NCBI GenBank assembly: GCA_021018995.1
Contig: CM037598.1
Coordinates: forward strand, 65,986,671 to 66,050,670
DNA: 64,000 nucleotides
Direction: 5' to 3'
Source of the DNA: Chloranthus sessilifolius
Lineage: Eukaryota; Streptophyta; Magnoliopsida; Chloranthales; Chloranthaceae
The position numbers and the translations under genes are program-made. Below the pieces are notes generated by a model. The model made no database searches and had not been told where the DNA came from. It saw nothing but the letters and a program-made list of their open reading frames with translations. This document shows, in pieces, positions 21,915 to 33,687 of the stretch; position 1 is the first letter of the stretch; each line of letters opens with the position of its first letter.

Positions 21915-22860
21915 CTAGGCTTTCCGACGTTGTTGGTGGCCTTTTCCTTCTCACTGTGCCCCTCACCAATGATAGTGATAATCTTATGCTCGGATGCAAA
22001 CTTGGGCTTCTTATGTAATGTTGACGGTATTGCTCTGACCTCATGCAACCAGGGGCGTCCTAACAATAGATTGAATGAAGATCTGATATCCATTATTTGA
22101 AATAATATAGAGAAGGTCATTGGCCCAATCAATAGCTCAAGGTCAACTTCTCCCATTATCTCTCTTCTGGTATTGTCAAAACCTCGGGCACTACTTCTCA
22201 TGGGTCTCAGCATGCATGGATCTACCCCAATTTTGGTGGTGTTTCTCAGTGGGCATATATTTAGAGCAGACCCATTGTCAATCAAAACCAAAGGAATTAT
22301 CATATTCCCGAATTCCACAGTAATATTAAGGGATTTGGAGTGACTACATTGCTCATCCGATAAATCGACGTCCGAAAATGAAATTGCATTTGGAGCCATA
22401 ACTTGACCAATTATTTGTCCAACTTCATTCAGGCTCACCTGAAGTGATACATGCGCATTCTTTAACACCCCCATTAAAGCTTGAAAATGGAGTGGGGACG
22501 TCATCAATAGATCCCATATAGTGATGTGAGCTGGCATCCTTCTCAATTGAGTCTCTAGTATATGTTCTCGACTTAATTTTTCAAAAAGATTAACGGCACT
22601 ATCTTTCTTTCCCTCCGGTTGGGCTTATGATGCTACTGATACTTCTGGCTGTTTTGATATCTTCTTAGATCTCATGACAAAGTCTATTGCCCCTTTTCTA
22701 CTACTGCCGTCATTGGCATCTGTCTGCTCATAACTCAGCGGGACCTGATGAGGATTGTAGGTTGATTCCAAAATCTGAAATGGTGTAGTTGTCGGTATCT
22801 AATGCACTTACAGTACAGGCTTAGAAAGGGTGGGCAGCACTTGGTTCACCTCAGTGATAG
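21794..22860 (-). pseudogene. R1 aspartic protease
   Basis: 22546-21794 reads IPLVLIDNGSALNICPL, with active-site Asp in DNGS (the Tat-lineage form of D-S/T-G), then RGFDNTRREIMGEVDLEL and NLLLGRPWLHE...PSTLHKKPKF. Upstream (to about 22860) a block LRRMPAHITIWDLL resembles the pre-protease segment of Tat polyproteins; stops occur near 22628 and 22800. Confidence 0.85.
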
Positions 22861-23640
22861 ATTGTTGGGTGGCAAATTGGGTCACGTTAGGCCAACGAGG
22901 TTTGCGGGTGGTTGCATCGAAAGTAATCGGGTAGGAGTGGGCCATTGATAGTTGATAGGTGACAGAGGGAGATGGGGGACTTGATGGGCTATTGGGTAAT
23001 TGACGGGGGTGGCAGTATATGGTTGATATGCATTTATGTGCACATAATTAATGGGTGTGGGTGATGGGAAATAAGCCCTAAGATCAAAGGGTTCAACTTG
23101 CGGTGCTGGATTGGGGAAGTAATATGAAAATTCAGGGGTTCAATCACCCAAATACTCCTTTCTTCACAACTTCTTAGCAAAGGTGCCACATAAATCTCCC
23201 GATCACTGGTGTAATCTGACGGATCAAATTCAAACTTTTCCTCACACTCCTTTATCATCCCGATGGTGGGTCTGAGACCTGCTCCGCTAATAGGGTGTGG
23301 GGGTAATGACACCTGATGAATATTTGTGTGCTGGTTCACTGGAGAAGGTGCAGGTGGAATGATTTTCCTAGCATCAATTAAATCTTGTATCACGTGCTTC
23401 AATGGGAAGTAGCGATCAATCGGGTGACCCGGCCCTAATGAAAATTACAGTGAGTGTTAGGGTCATAATTCTTCGGGATTGGATTGAGAGGAGGTCGAGA
23501 TTGGAGGGCAGTAATTAGTCCCTTTTCTATTAGCAAAGGTAAAAGTACACTTAATGACTGCCCTAGGCATGTAAAAACTTGATCGTAGCGGGCTCTCCTC
23601 TGCTCCGGAGTAATTTGCATTCCTTGTCCATTCCTTGTTC
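22861..23640 (-). pseudogene. R1 gag C-terminal part
   Basis: 23620-23435 reads NYDPNTHCNFH; after a frameshift at about 23430 comes PGHPIDRYFPLKHVIQDLIDARKI (C-x-H...GH...LKH-x-IQDLID), the typical gag end of Tat elements. 23402-23034 then continues with a less conserved proline-rich stretch. Confidence 0.75.
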
Positions 23641-24470
23641 TCTAAATCTACTCAGTTCTTACTAGAGTTGGTTGGGCTGCATGAAATTGGAGCGGGGTTA
23701 TATTATTATTGGGCCTGATATTGGCAATGTTCTGGACGTCGGCCCCTGCTCTCTTCTCGTTCCTCTGCTCTGAGAACCTTCTGTCTCCACTGGGTATATT
23801 TTTGTTCAAGCGACCTTCCCTGATAGCATCTTCACAGCGATTAACATTTCTTACCAGATCAACAAAGATGGGCTGCTGCTGGTATACTAGAAAGCCTAAA
23901 ATCACTAGAAAAGTATTTTAGTAAATCATTTCTATTTCCTCATCACTAGGTATCCTGTTTCTAACCTGAGCTGCTAGTGCTCTCCAACGCCCCAAATAAT
24001 CACTAAAGGTCTCATTTGGATTTTACTTCAAATAGGCCAAGTCTGACTAGCGCATTCAATGTCTATATTATAGACATATTATTCTTGGGAGAAGTGTGTC
24101 AAGTCCTTTCAGGTCTTTATCATAGACGGTTCCAAGGATGTGAACCATCTCAAGGCCGAACCAGTCAAACTTTTCTGAAAGACCTTTATCAGTAGTCTTT
24201 TGCCCCCTCCATACTGGCACATGTCCTCATAATAAGACTTGAGGACATGTGCCCCTCCATACTGGCACATGTCCCCTCCATACTGATACATGTCCTCATA
24301 ATAAGACTTGAGTGTGCTATGGGATTGTCGGTGCCATTATATTTATCAAAAGCCGACATTTTAAATTTTGGAGGCAAGGGGACCTCAGCAAACAAACATA
24401 AATCTAAGAAGTCCGTGGGGTGGATTTCAGAACCACCCATCTTCAACAACTACTTCTGAATTTTATCTAA
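23641..24470 (-). pseudogene. R1 gag core
   Basis: Reads PLPPKFKMSAFDKYNGTDNPIAH, then LLIKVFQKSLTGSALRWFTSLEPSMI, and QPIFVDLVRNVNRCEDAIREGRL at 23900-23840. These are the hallmark blocks of Ty3 retrotransposon gag. A small internal duplication at 24205-24310 repeats the SYYEDMCQYGG segment two to three times. The homologue in R3 is at 63413-64000 without that expansion. Confidence 0.85.
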
Positions 24471-26210
24471 CTACACTTTCAACTACTTTGATTCCTTGGA
24501 CATGGGGGCCACTTTCTCAACAATCAATTGGGCTTCACTCTAGGCTACCAGGGGGTGGGAAATTATAGGAGGAGGGTTAAGGTTAGTCAATGCCCCGGCA
24601 TAAGCACCATTATTCCTAGTCTCGTCCTCTTCATACTGCTGATCTACATAAGTTGCAGTGAGGGCAAGAATCTCTTGCTTGTGCTGTATGGACTGGATGG
24701 GAATGGTCTGTATGGGGGGGTGAGTCCACTACTTGTGAGGGAAGGTTTGTTGGGTGATGGGATGAGTGGAAGTCAGATTTTGGGGTGGGGTTTGATAAGG
24801 CCATTGGGCATGGGGAAAGGTTTGGAACTGACTTTGAGAAGTTGGGATATAGTTGAATTGGGGTTGATGTAAGGCATGGGTTTGAGGTGGGTGTGAGGGT
24901 TGTGGGTGAGTGAAATTTTGGAGGAATTGTGAAGGGTACGGGTGTGAGGCTCCAAGGTTAGGGCCTTAATGGACTTGGGTTTGGGCCATGAAGCCTTGGG
25001 AGGGTTGGGCTATAAAGGTCTGGCCCATGGGTCCTTGGGGAGGTTGGACCCTGAAGCCTTGGTCATGATAGGTTTGGGCCATGGGCCATTGATGGTCTGG
25101 GTCATGGGCCCTTGATGGGTCTGGGTCTAGGTCTGATGGTGGGTTTGGGCCATGGGCCCTTGGTGGATCTAGGAAATGGGCCTTGGTGTGTATGACCCAT
25201 GGGCCCTTGATGGGTTTGGGCCATGGGCTCTTGATGGGTATGGGTATGGGTCATGGGGTTTTGGGCCATGGGCCTTGGGGTATGTGGGTAATGGGGGTTT
25301 GGATGGTGTGGATGATGGGGTCATGGGGGAATGAGGCATGACGGCTTGATAGGGTATGGGATGCATCCATGGATGTGTGGTGTGGATGAGAGATGTGTTG
25401 GGAGGCCTTCCACCTATTGTAAGTGTGGAACATCTCCTCCATCGTGGCCATGGAAGGGGGATCAGATGGAGATGGGGTATTTAAGGGCTGGAGGGGCATG
25501 GATGGGGTGGATGAAGAGGGAAAATTACGCATGGCCCCGGTAAAATCGGGCATGACCCGGGTTGATGGTGGGATATGAGGTGGGTTGGAGCGATGAGATG
25601 GGTCATTGGTGAATGGGGATGGATTAGGCATGTGTGCGGAGGATCTATGGGGCATGGATCTGGATGATGAGAGAGGAAAGCTGGTCATAGCCCCAGTAAA
25701 AATGGGCATGACCTGAGTAGATGTAGGGATTTATGGAGGATCGGGTGTGATATGGAGAGAGGAGGGTGGATTGGGTATGCATTGAGCGGATGAGAAATAG
25801 GGTATATTTGTGAAGGTGGAAGATGGAGTCGGGATTTGAATGGGTGTGGATGGGAGGTGAGATACGTTGGGAATGGCCATGGATGAAGGCATGGCTTATA
25901 AAAATGGGGAATGGGGAGTTGGATTTTGGATATTTTGGGAAGTGGTGGAAGGGAAAATAGGGGCACCGAATAGGCCTGTGACGGAGAATGGGGATTGATT
26001 GAGTGGGATGGTTGTGAAAGCCTCTTCTGTATGGGAATGGGTTGGGGAATGTGGTGGGGATGAGTCAGGATCGAGCATAAGCTGGATCCACAGCCCACGA
26101 CATGGCTTGGTATCGGGTTGGGTACGAGTGCCTTGGGTAGGGCCCGTAAAGCTTCCTCCTTGCCCTATGGGATGATGGAGGTTATGATAATGCCATTGTG
26201 CCAGCACCAA
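24471..26210 (-). pseudogene. R1 gag N-terminal proline/glutamine-rich extension
   Basis: Low-complexity coding-like DNA, open in alternating frames (26210-25896, 25709-25251), with P, S, T, H and Q dominating. MEEMFHTYNRWKAS (about 25440) is shared with R3. 24970-25250 holds a repeat of about 24 bp (GGCCCATG core). Long N-terminal additions to gag are known in Ogre-type elements. Start not fixed; an ATG at 26210 is possible. Confidence 0.6.
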
Positions 26211-27513
26211 TCAAGACTTAATTTTTGGGTTTTTTTATTTATTTGATTTTTTTGAATTTTTATAAGCAAAAAGAATTAAGAACTCCGGGGCCTTTTGAAT
26301 TCTCTTCTCGGGTGGCTCTCGACCCTAAATAGGTCCCACGACAAAGGCTCCGAAGCACTTCAGAAGAATCAAAGGGAACCCCTTGATCTATTGAAGGCAC
26401 GAAAATTGATGCAAACAACCCGATTTCTTAAAATGAGTAAAAAAGAAGTCACCTTCTCTTGACCGGCGAGGGCGTATTGGGTGTCGGAGATTGTGGGGCC
26501 TAAACAAAAGTACTAAAGGCACTAATCAAGGAGTCCGGGGTGTGAAACAGGCCTCAGATTTGGGTTGTTGCTACCTAAACAAAAGCTGGCGCAACTATTA
26601 GGTGCGCCAGAACAAAAATTGCCCAATTTTATGCTGGCACAACTAATACATGCGCCAGTGTAATTCTGGGGCTTTTTGGCTTGGTGCAAGTAATAGTGGC
26701 GCAGGGCAAAAACTAGGGTTCCAGACAGTTTGACAGCATAAGTTCTAGCCCGAAATGAGTCTCCAAACTATTTTTTGTGAAAGTTAGGCTTCCGGGGACT
26801 ACTATTTATATGAATCGACTCTCTTCCTCACCGAACCTAAGGATACAAGGTTGATTCGGGTCTGCCAACGCTCACTTTTTCCTCAAGTTTTAAGCTTGGT
26901 AACGAGAAGGTTACCTACCCGATATACCTCAAGTGCAAGCACTTTCTCAGGTACTAGGTGGGCTGGAACTTTTCTGAATCATCACCACTAGAGGTTGCCG
27001 CCGTAGTAAGTCTCTGGAGTTTGTATGTGTGCCTAAATAGCCCAACCCATTAAAATCTACCCCGTAAAAATTAATTTAAATCCCTTTTGTTGGCTCAATT
27101 TTAATTTTCACTTTTAAGAAGGTTTTCTTAAGTTCAAAGATCGGGGGTGAGGATCCCGTGCCGCCTCTACGGGCCAGCATCCACTATTTGTAGTATGATT
27201 GTAGAATTAAAGGTGCAAGTAGGCCCGCCAAATGGCTAAGGCATTTAAAATGATGTAAAAGTAAAGAAAATTAAATGACAATGCATAAGTAGACCCGCTG
27301 ATCGGCTAAGGTACTTAAAATGACGAAAACATACAAAAATTTATTGCAAGTAGGCCTAGCAATCAACTAAGGCTCGTAAATGCTTTAAAAGTAGGGGTAA
27401 GTAAAATGACGTAATCAGAGGGGTGAGAAAAAAAAATAGTAAAAAAAATAGCAATAAATGATTAGTAAATCATAAATAAAGAGGCCAAATTCAAGGGGAA
27501 TCTCTACTAGCTA
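26211..27513 (-). mobile_element. R1 leader (PBS to gag)
   Basis: Non-coding, about 1.3 kb. Contains three degenerate palindromes (26586-26704) and repeats with the GGCTAAGG(C/T) core at about 27185-27400. Collinear with R3 60126-61460. Confidence 0.7.
26586..26704. repeat. Palindromes in the R1 leader
   Basis: 26586-26610 (12-bp arms CTGGCGCAACTA with one mismatch), 26634-26658 (hybrid: CAACTA arm facing TACATG arm) and 26681-26704 (degenerate). They lie downstream of the LTR, so in genomic RNA they would be transcribed and could fold as hairpins. Confidence 0.65.
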
Positions 27514-27532
27514 CTCCCCAGTAGAGTCGCCA
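27514..27532 (-). other. Primer-binding site of R1
   Basis: The minus strand reads TGGCGACTCTACTGGGGAG two bases after the LTR end. It starts with TGG, complementary to a tRNA CCA end. R3 has TGGTGACTCTGCTGGGGAG at 60108. The tRNA cannot be assigned from the sequence alone. Confidence 0.7.
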
Positions 27533-27534
27533 TC

Positions 27535-29089
27535 TGTGCAGTCGTGGGAATCAATGCGATCCCACCGCATGACGCGCGCTCGCGATAAAAATTTAGAGTC
27601 ACCACCCAGAGCTTTTGGTGTCTAGGGAAACCCAAATCAAATTTAAAGAGCTTTTGGTGTCTAGGGAAACCCAAATCAAATTTAAAGAGCACCGAAGTGC
27701 CAAAAATTAACTCTGAATCCGGTCTACGCCAAAGGCTCTTGGGTAGGGGCTTCGGTTATCGATTGGGAAGATGTTAGGCACCCAATCAACCCGCTTAATG
27801 CGGTCTCTACTTATAGCCAAAATAAAAATAATATAAAAGAAATAAAACAGCCTTCCTTTTGCCCAAAGGGCTTTAAAATCCTATTTGTGCCCCTCCGTTC
27901 CTACCAAAAATTCGGCGGCATAACGATACAAATGAGAGGATGGAGGAAGAATTGAGAAGGTAGAGGAATAGAGGGGAGAGCCGAAGCTCTCGAGCCCTTG
28001 CTGCACCACTGTGGAGCCGTGCATTGGCTTACTTCAGTGAACTTTTGATGGCTTGTATAGCTTGATGATGAATTCTAACTCCTAGGGTGGATAGCTAAGA
28101 GGTAGAGAGGAGAGGCTAGGGGGTAGCACACACCTAAACTAAAGCTTTTAGGTGAAGGGCTAAGGATTTTAGAAGGTTTAAAGGTTCTAGAATTTGTGTG
28201 TAAATGGTGCACTAGGAGACAGAGAGAAGGGATTCCTTAATCTCTTTTTTGTAAAATTTTTTAAGCCTTTGTAAAGGAGGGGTGCCTCTCCATTTATAGG
28301 AAAAAGAGAGGTTAGGAGGGTGTTTAGAGGCTAATTTAGATTAGCAATTAGGTAATCCAGCCATCTAAGGTTTCCTAGGGTTTTTGGAGCCTTGAAATGT
28401 GTGAAAAGGTGCTCCAATGGTGGATGATAGGGAAGGGGCTTTAAACCACTTAAGGGGTTGCAAATAGATAGTGAATGGGTGCAATAAAACTAGCAAAACA
28501 CACCCCAAAGGTCAAGATGGTCAACAAGTCAAATTCCAATCTCGATTTTTGAGATAAAACCACAGAGTTACTGTTCCTAATCTTGATGCAACTAATAGAT
28601 GCACTAGGTAAAGGTACAGTAAAACAATGTTTGAACAGAGTCTAAAAGTTGGCTCCCCGTGGTGGGGCCCACCTTATAGCTGGCGCAAGTAATACTTGTG
28701 CCAAATCCCAAAGGGGAACTCAGCCAATTTCTTGTATACAGCTCCGATTGGGGTGATCTTTGGCTTGCTGGAAAGATGAGGACTTCTACTTTTCAATGTT
28801 ATATGATTAGATTACAGTAGAAGGTCACTGCTAGTCTCGGTGCACTACTCTTCATCCACTGCTCGGGAAAGCTAGGTTTCGGTTCGGAATGGTTTCTAAG
28901 GGTCAGGATGGGTTTCTAAGGGTTTGAGAAGGTTCCTAAGGGATCTTGGGTGATTCCTAAGGGTTTGGAATGACTCCTAAGATTTTAAAAAGTTTCCTAA
29001 GGGTTCCATACATGCCATTAAAAGCTCGGAGATGCGCCTCTCTCGAAATGTGTCTCGATCGGGCCTTGGGCCAAATTTGGGTGTCTACA
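27535..29089 (-). mobile_element. LTR L2 (5' LTR of R1)
   Basis: Minus strand TGTAGACACCCAAATTTGG (29089) to CTGCACA (27535), 1555 bp, followed by the PBS, so a 5' LTR. TATA box at 28291-28298, palindromes 28587-28703. A short direct repeat (GAGCTTTTGGTGTCTAGGG) occurs twice at 27608-27670. By eye it is closest to L4 (shared CAAGTA/TACTTG palindrome and flank), not to L1. Confidence 0.85.
28587..28703. promoter_or_regulatory. Palindromes in U3 of L2
   Basis: 28587-28603 (TGCAACTA-A-TAGATGCA, one mismatch) and 28681-28703 (arms TGGCGCAAGTA and TACTTGTGCCA, a coordinated two-arm variant). They lie 290-410 bp upstream of the TATA box. Confidence 0.7.
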
Positions 29090-29509
29090 TCCTTGTAGAG
29101 AATTCAATTCGTTAACGGAGTCTTAATAAGTCATATCTTTTATAAAAGTCCTAGTCAAGTCTAGGTTATGCCATATTTTCTATCACATCTAACTACTAGC
29201 ATTAAGCATCCAAGCACACATGTGACTTATAAGAATCAATTTGACTCGGCTATTGTACCAACTTGAAATTTATATCCACGAACCATATCCAAGCATTGCT
29301 AGTCATTCATAACCACATAAAACTTAAATATTTAACAAGGTGTTGAAATCACACTATATACGCCCACAAACCTAAAAAGAAATTAAATTATACGTCCACA
29401 AAGCCAAAAGAAATTTAAAAGTCTACCATGACCTAACAGTTCATACAAACATTTCAACTGCAAATAAGGCTTCAAAAAATTTAATCTAAAATCCCCTCGT
29501 CAATTTCCT
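29090..29509. other. Unassigned DNA flanking L2
   Basis: AT-rich, no ORF or repeat recognised. The motif CAAAGCCAAAAGAAATT occurs here (29399) and again at 29585. Confidence 0.4.
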
Positions 29510-29579
29510 CGGCTCCTCGTTAATTTCCTCGGCTCCTCGTCAATTTCCTCGGCTCCTCGTCAATTTCCTTGGCTCCTCG
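29510..29579 (+). repeat. 20-bp tandem repeat, about four copies
   Basis: Unit CTCGTCAATTTCCTCGGCTC, four head-to-tail copies with one or two changes, plus a fifth at 29627-29650 after a 45-bp interruption. On the minus strand it reads as a GAEEIDEE-type repeat at the end of the following pseudogene. Confidence 0.75.
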
Positions 29580-29649
29580 TTCACAAAGCCAAAAGAAATT
29601 GTGGTGCACCAGAAGGTCCTACTCGCTCCTCGTCAATTTCCTCGGCTCC

Positions 29650-30842
29650 TCTCGCACCCGAACTAGATGCATCAGGAGTGAAGGCTCGCGCCGCAGCCAT
29701 GCGCTGCAGAAAATTGACTGGATACATGAACCGCATAGTCTAACCCCACACTACATCAAGGTACTCTAGTTGTTGGCTAATCTAACTACGGTTTTCATCC
29801 ATTCGCCGCACATATTCATCTATTTTACAGGTATTCTCAGCAATAAGGGCAATAAGAAACTCCGTTGGAGCAGTCTGACGTACCGGCACATGTGGTGGTG
29901 CTGGCTGCTGAGGCGGCTGCTGAGCAGGTGGTACTTGTTGCTCAGGTCCTTCTGCTGTCGTGGGCGCTGGCTCCCACCCTCTAACTTGCACACTCTTGAC
30001 CAACTGGTTTCCAATCCTTAAACGTATAAAGTTTCTCATTATCCGTCAAACGTGGCTCTGTTGCAGGAATTTTATACTCATCTCCTTCTCCCTCATAGTC
30101 CTCAGTCATCACCGAAATCAGGTGAGCATATGGTATCTCATCCTTAGGGCTTGCACCTCCTTCTAACATTTTCCCTCTTGCGTAGACAATACCGTCATAA
30201 ACTAGTGTGGATGCATCAAACCATCAGCCCGTGAATGCCGAATACAATGCCTACTGCAAAAGCTCTACTCTCTTAGTTTTATCCCGCATAGGGTATAGAT
30301 TCGCCTTGATGATGGTGTCTAACATCCCCATGTCACGGGGCAAATCGACCCCCTTTATCGCTTGACCAGACTCGTGTCTGCCTTGGGTCATCTCTGCACA
30401 CACAACGTGATATTCTACATCTTCTAAGTAAGGTCCTTCCAACTCTATATTTCCACCGTACCTAGGGTAACACTCTATGGCATCGCTGATACTGGAAAAA
30501 TTGAACTTGTGTTCTTGGTTATCAATTTTGGTGTAAATCATGTTCTCCTCATCCCTGTCATACATGTTTTGGTAGAATAGTCTCACCAACCTAGGAAAAT
30601 AATAATCTCCTAGAGGTTTGAGCAAATTGTTAAGTCGGGCTTTCTCAATGTAGTTTAGAGCCCACCTACTCAAGGGCGTCTCTTCGAGAAATACGCGGTC
30701 AAAGGTTCGTTCTAGCATAAATTCCTTGGCTGCCCACTAAGCATTGGGTCTTTCTAAGGTTGGTCGGCGCAAGGAACCCAAATGTGTCGCAGGTTGCTTC
30801 GAAGTTGAAGGTTTAGCAGGCTGCTTCCCTTTTAGTGCCATT
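29650..30842 (-). pseudogene. Broken 'putative plant transposon protein' domain gene
   Basis: ATG at 30842 (MALKGKQPAKPS), in-frame TAG near 30730, then an open stretch 30718-30251 with RWALNYIEKARLN, PRLVRLFYQNMYDRDEENMIYTKIDNQEHKFNFSS and GVDLPRDMGML. After another stop comes ASTLVYDGIVYARGKM and IPYAHLISVMTEDYEGEGDEYK (30169-29981), then a frameshift into a Q/P-rich tail (PPAQQPPQQPAPP). LVRxFYxNM...V-x-G-x-x-x-x-F is the pattern of the PF20167-type domain found in plant transposon-related proteins. Family assignment is from pattern memory; function unknown. Confidence 0.55.
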
Positions 30843-31059
30843 TAAATCTCAAGAACTCACAAAACTAGGGTTTGATTGCAAGAAATTTCAAAAACTAGGG
30901 TTTAAATGAAAGAACTTTAAGAGATTTTCAAAATGAAGTCTTGATCTTACCCGTAGAAGTGATTTGGAGTCGGACTCATGAAGATTTGCACTCTAACGAT
31001 GAAGATCAATGCTGGAAATCAATGGCTAGAAAAACCCTCAAGCACATAGCAATGAAATC

Positions 31060-31320
31060 CTATGGGAAATCGATCGATCGGTTTACATAATAAATGACCC
31101 TATCGACTTAAGACTTGGCAATTTTATTGAACCTGTCAAGTTTCAATTGAATTTCATGAGAGATTTTCGATCGGTCGATTTTATGGTTTGATCGATCGAC
31201 TTTCACTTTCTGAAGCTTATCCTTCCACTGATCCTTGCGGCCTTTTCTGAACTGCGCGACATTTAATATTGAGCTGCGCGACATAAATCGATCGATCGAT
31301 TTGAAAATTCAATCGATCAA
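31060..31320. repeat. Cluster of ATCGATCGAT palindromes
   Basis: ATCGATCGATCG at 31069-31080, GATCGGTCGATT and GATCGATCGAC at 31167-31200, and AAATCGATCGATCGATTT (18-bp perfect palindrome) at 31286-31303. They lie upstream of the pseudogene at 30842 in its transcription direction. Function unknown. Confidence 0.65.
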
Positions 31321-31520
31321 TTTTGTCAGAAACCCTTAACTTGTTCCACCATTTTCCCCCTATCCAGCTTTGTGAATTTGTGAGCTCTAAATTCCAAATG
31401 ATCATTTCATTTAATTCACGATGGTACTCTTACATTGACTTAACTAGTTACATGATTCATCACAGAGTATATAATCCTCACATTATTCATTACATGCTAT
31501 TTATAATTTTCTTGAGTCAC

Positions 31521-32976
31521 TCATTGAAATAACTGTGGGTATTGTTCAAAAATTTCTGCTTCACACTCCCAAGTCACTTCCTCCCAAGAATGATTCTTCC
31601 ACTTTACCAATACTAAAGGAATACGCTTATTATGCAGTACTTGCTCGTTTCTATCTAGTATTTGAACAGGCTCCTCCCTTACAGTTAAATCCTCGTAAAT
31701 CTCAATCGACTGATCATCAAATACGTGAGTAAGGTCTTTCACATATTTTCTTAACATCGACACATGAAACACATTGTGTACTCCATCGAGTTCTGGGGGT
31801 GACACAATTCTATATGCTACTTCTCCAACCCTTCCCAAAATTTCAAAAGGTCTGATTTAGCACAGACTTAGTTTTCCACACTTCCCAAAATGCATAACTC
31901 CCTTTACTGGTGAGATCTTGACATACACGTGATCGCCAATCTGAAAGTCAATACTCGTTCTCTTGATGTATGCATAACTCTTTTTTCTGCTATGAGTTGT
32001 CTTGATTCTTTCACGTATCAAACGAACAACATCGGCATTACTCTTGATAATTTTTAGACCAAGTATAAACTTTTCACCGGTCTCTTCCCAATTTATAGGT
32101 GATCTACATCGCCGTTCATAAAGTGATTCATGGTGCCATACCGATACTCTTTTGAAAACTGTTATTATAAGCAAATTCGATCAATGGTATGTGTTGATGC
32201 CATGATCCTCCAAAATCAAGCATACACGCTCTGAGCATGTCTTCGATAATCTGATTTACCTTTTTGGTCTATCCATCTGTCTGAGGGTGAAATGTTGAAC
32301 TAAAATCTAACCTCGTACCCATTCCTTCTTGGAACTTTTGCCAAAACTGCGAGGAATATAATGGGTCACGTTCGGAAACAATGCTCATCGGAATACCATG
32401 TTGTCGAACAACTTCTCTCACATACAGATCAGCCACCTTACCAACTGTATAGGTTGTGTTATAGGGCAAAAAGTGTGCTGACTTGGTCAGTCTATTAACC
32501 ACTACCAAAATAGCATTATGTTGTCTCACTGTCTGTGGTAATCCCAAAATAAAGTCCATGGAGATTGACTCCCATTTCCATTCTAGTACCGGCAAAGGTT
32601 GTAATAGGCCTATTGGATATCTATGATCCACTTTTATTTGTTGACATACTTGACACTTTGACACATATTCAGCCACGTCTTTCTTCAAACCTCACCACCA
32701 GAAACTCTTCTTTAAGTCTTGGTACATCTTCGTACTACCACGATGAATACTATATTTTGATTTGTGTGCTTCGTCTAGAATGGTTTGACCAAGACTAACA
32801 TCTATTGGGACACATAAACGTCCTCTAAACATTAGCCATCCATCCTCTCTTACAGAGAAATCTGAACTTGTTCCCTCTGTCATGCCTTGTCTAACCTTCA
32901 CCAATTCTGTGTCTTGCATCTGAAGTTCATGCACTCGAGCAAAGATTGTTGGTCGAATCAAGATATTTGCTAACAA
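31521..32976 (-). pseudogene. Chromovirus integrase and chromodomain
   Basis: Zinc-finger half 32976-32692 (AHKSKYSIHRGSTKMYQDLKKSFWW) then KCQVCQQIK completes an HHCC finger. Core 32688-32269 has SMDFILGLP (first Asp), but VSERDP where SDRD is usual, so the second catalytic Asp is changed to Glu, then FHPQTDG. A TAG replaces the next Gln codon; the catalytic Glu block (QIIEDM) follows in frame. 32174-31857 is the C-terminal region; 31838-31521 ends in a chromodomain-like block (IPLVLVKWKNHSWEEVTWE...YPQLF). The chromodomain marks a Ty3 chromovirus. Confidence 0.85.
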
Positions 32977-33687
32977 GGAACCTTAATCTCGTACTTTGAT
33001 CTTCTTATCATACAGAGAAAGATCCTCCAATAATTTCCACCTATGAATCCCCATAATTAGGTTAGATAGTGAGCTGAACTCTTTCGACTCAAAGCGTCTG
33101 CTATGACATTAGCCTTTCCTGGGTGATACTGAATTGAACAATCATAATCTTTCAGGAATTCAATCCATCTTCATTGCTTCATATTCAACTCTTTCTGTGT
33201 GAATAGATACTTGAGACTCTTATGATCTGTAAAGATTTCAAATGTTTCACCATATGGATAGTGTCTCCATATCTTTAGCTCAAAGATCACTGTAGCCAGT
33301 TCCAAATCATGCGTTGGATAATTCTTCTCATGATCTTTCAGTTGTCTCAACCCATATGCAATGACCTTCCTATGTTGGTTCAACACATATCCCAATCCAT
33401 TGTAAGATGTATCACTATATACGACAAATCCTCCACTGCCTGATGGAATAGCTTAAACTGGTGTGTAGGTAAGTCTCTTTTTCAGCTCTTGAAAACTCTT
33501 CTCAAACTCTTTAGTCCATTCAAACTTGCTATCTTTCCTTGTGAGTTTGGTGAGTGGCCCTGAGATCTTGGAAAATCCCTCTACGAACCTTCTATAATAA
33601 CTCGCAAGATCGAGGAAACTTCGAACTTCTGTTACCGTCATTGGTTGGTTCCAATCTACCACTGCCTCAATCTTTGTTGGGTCAACT
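32977..33687 (-). pseudogene. Chromovirus RT thumb and RNase H, cut by L3
   Basis: 33662-33453 reads [32 protein letters not shown], then [16 protein letters not shown]. RNase H follows at 33395-33171 ([47 protein letters not shown]). The reading frame VDPTKIEA ends exactly at 33687 where L3 starts, so the R2 insertion cut RT. The upstream palm, protease and gag are not in the window. Confidence 0.85.

Noticed and set aside
3687..29094. 5-bp target-site duplication around R1
   Set aside because: GAGAT and TCCTT do not match, so no clean insertion can be claimed.
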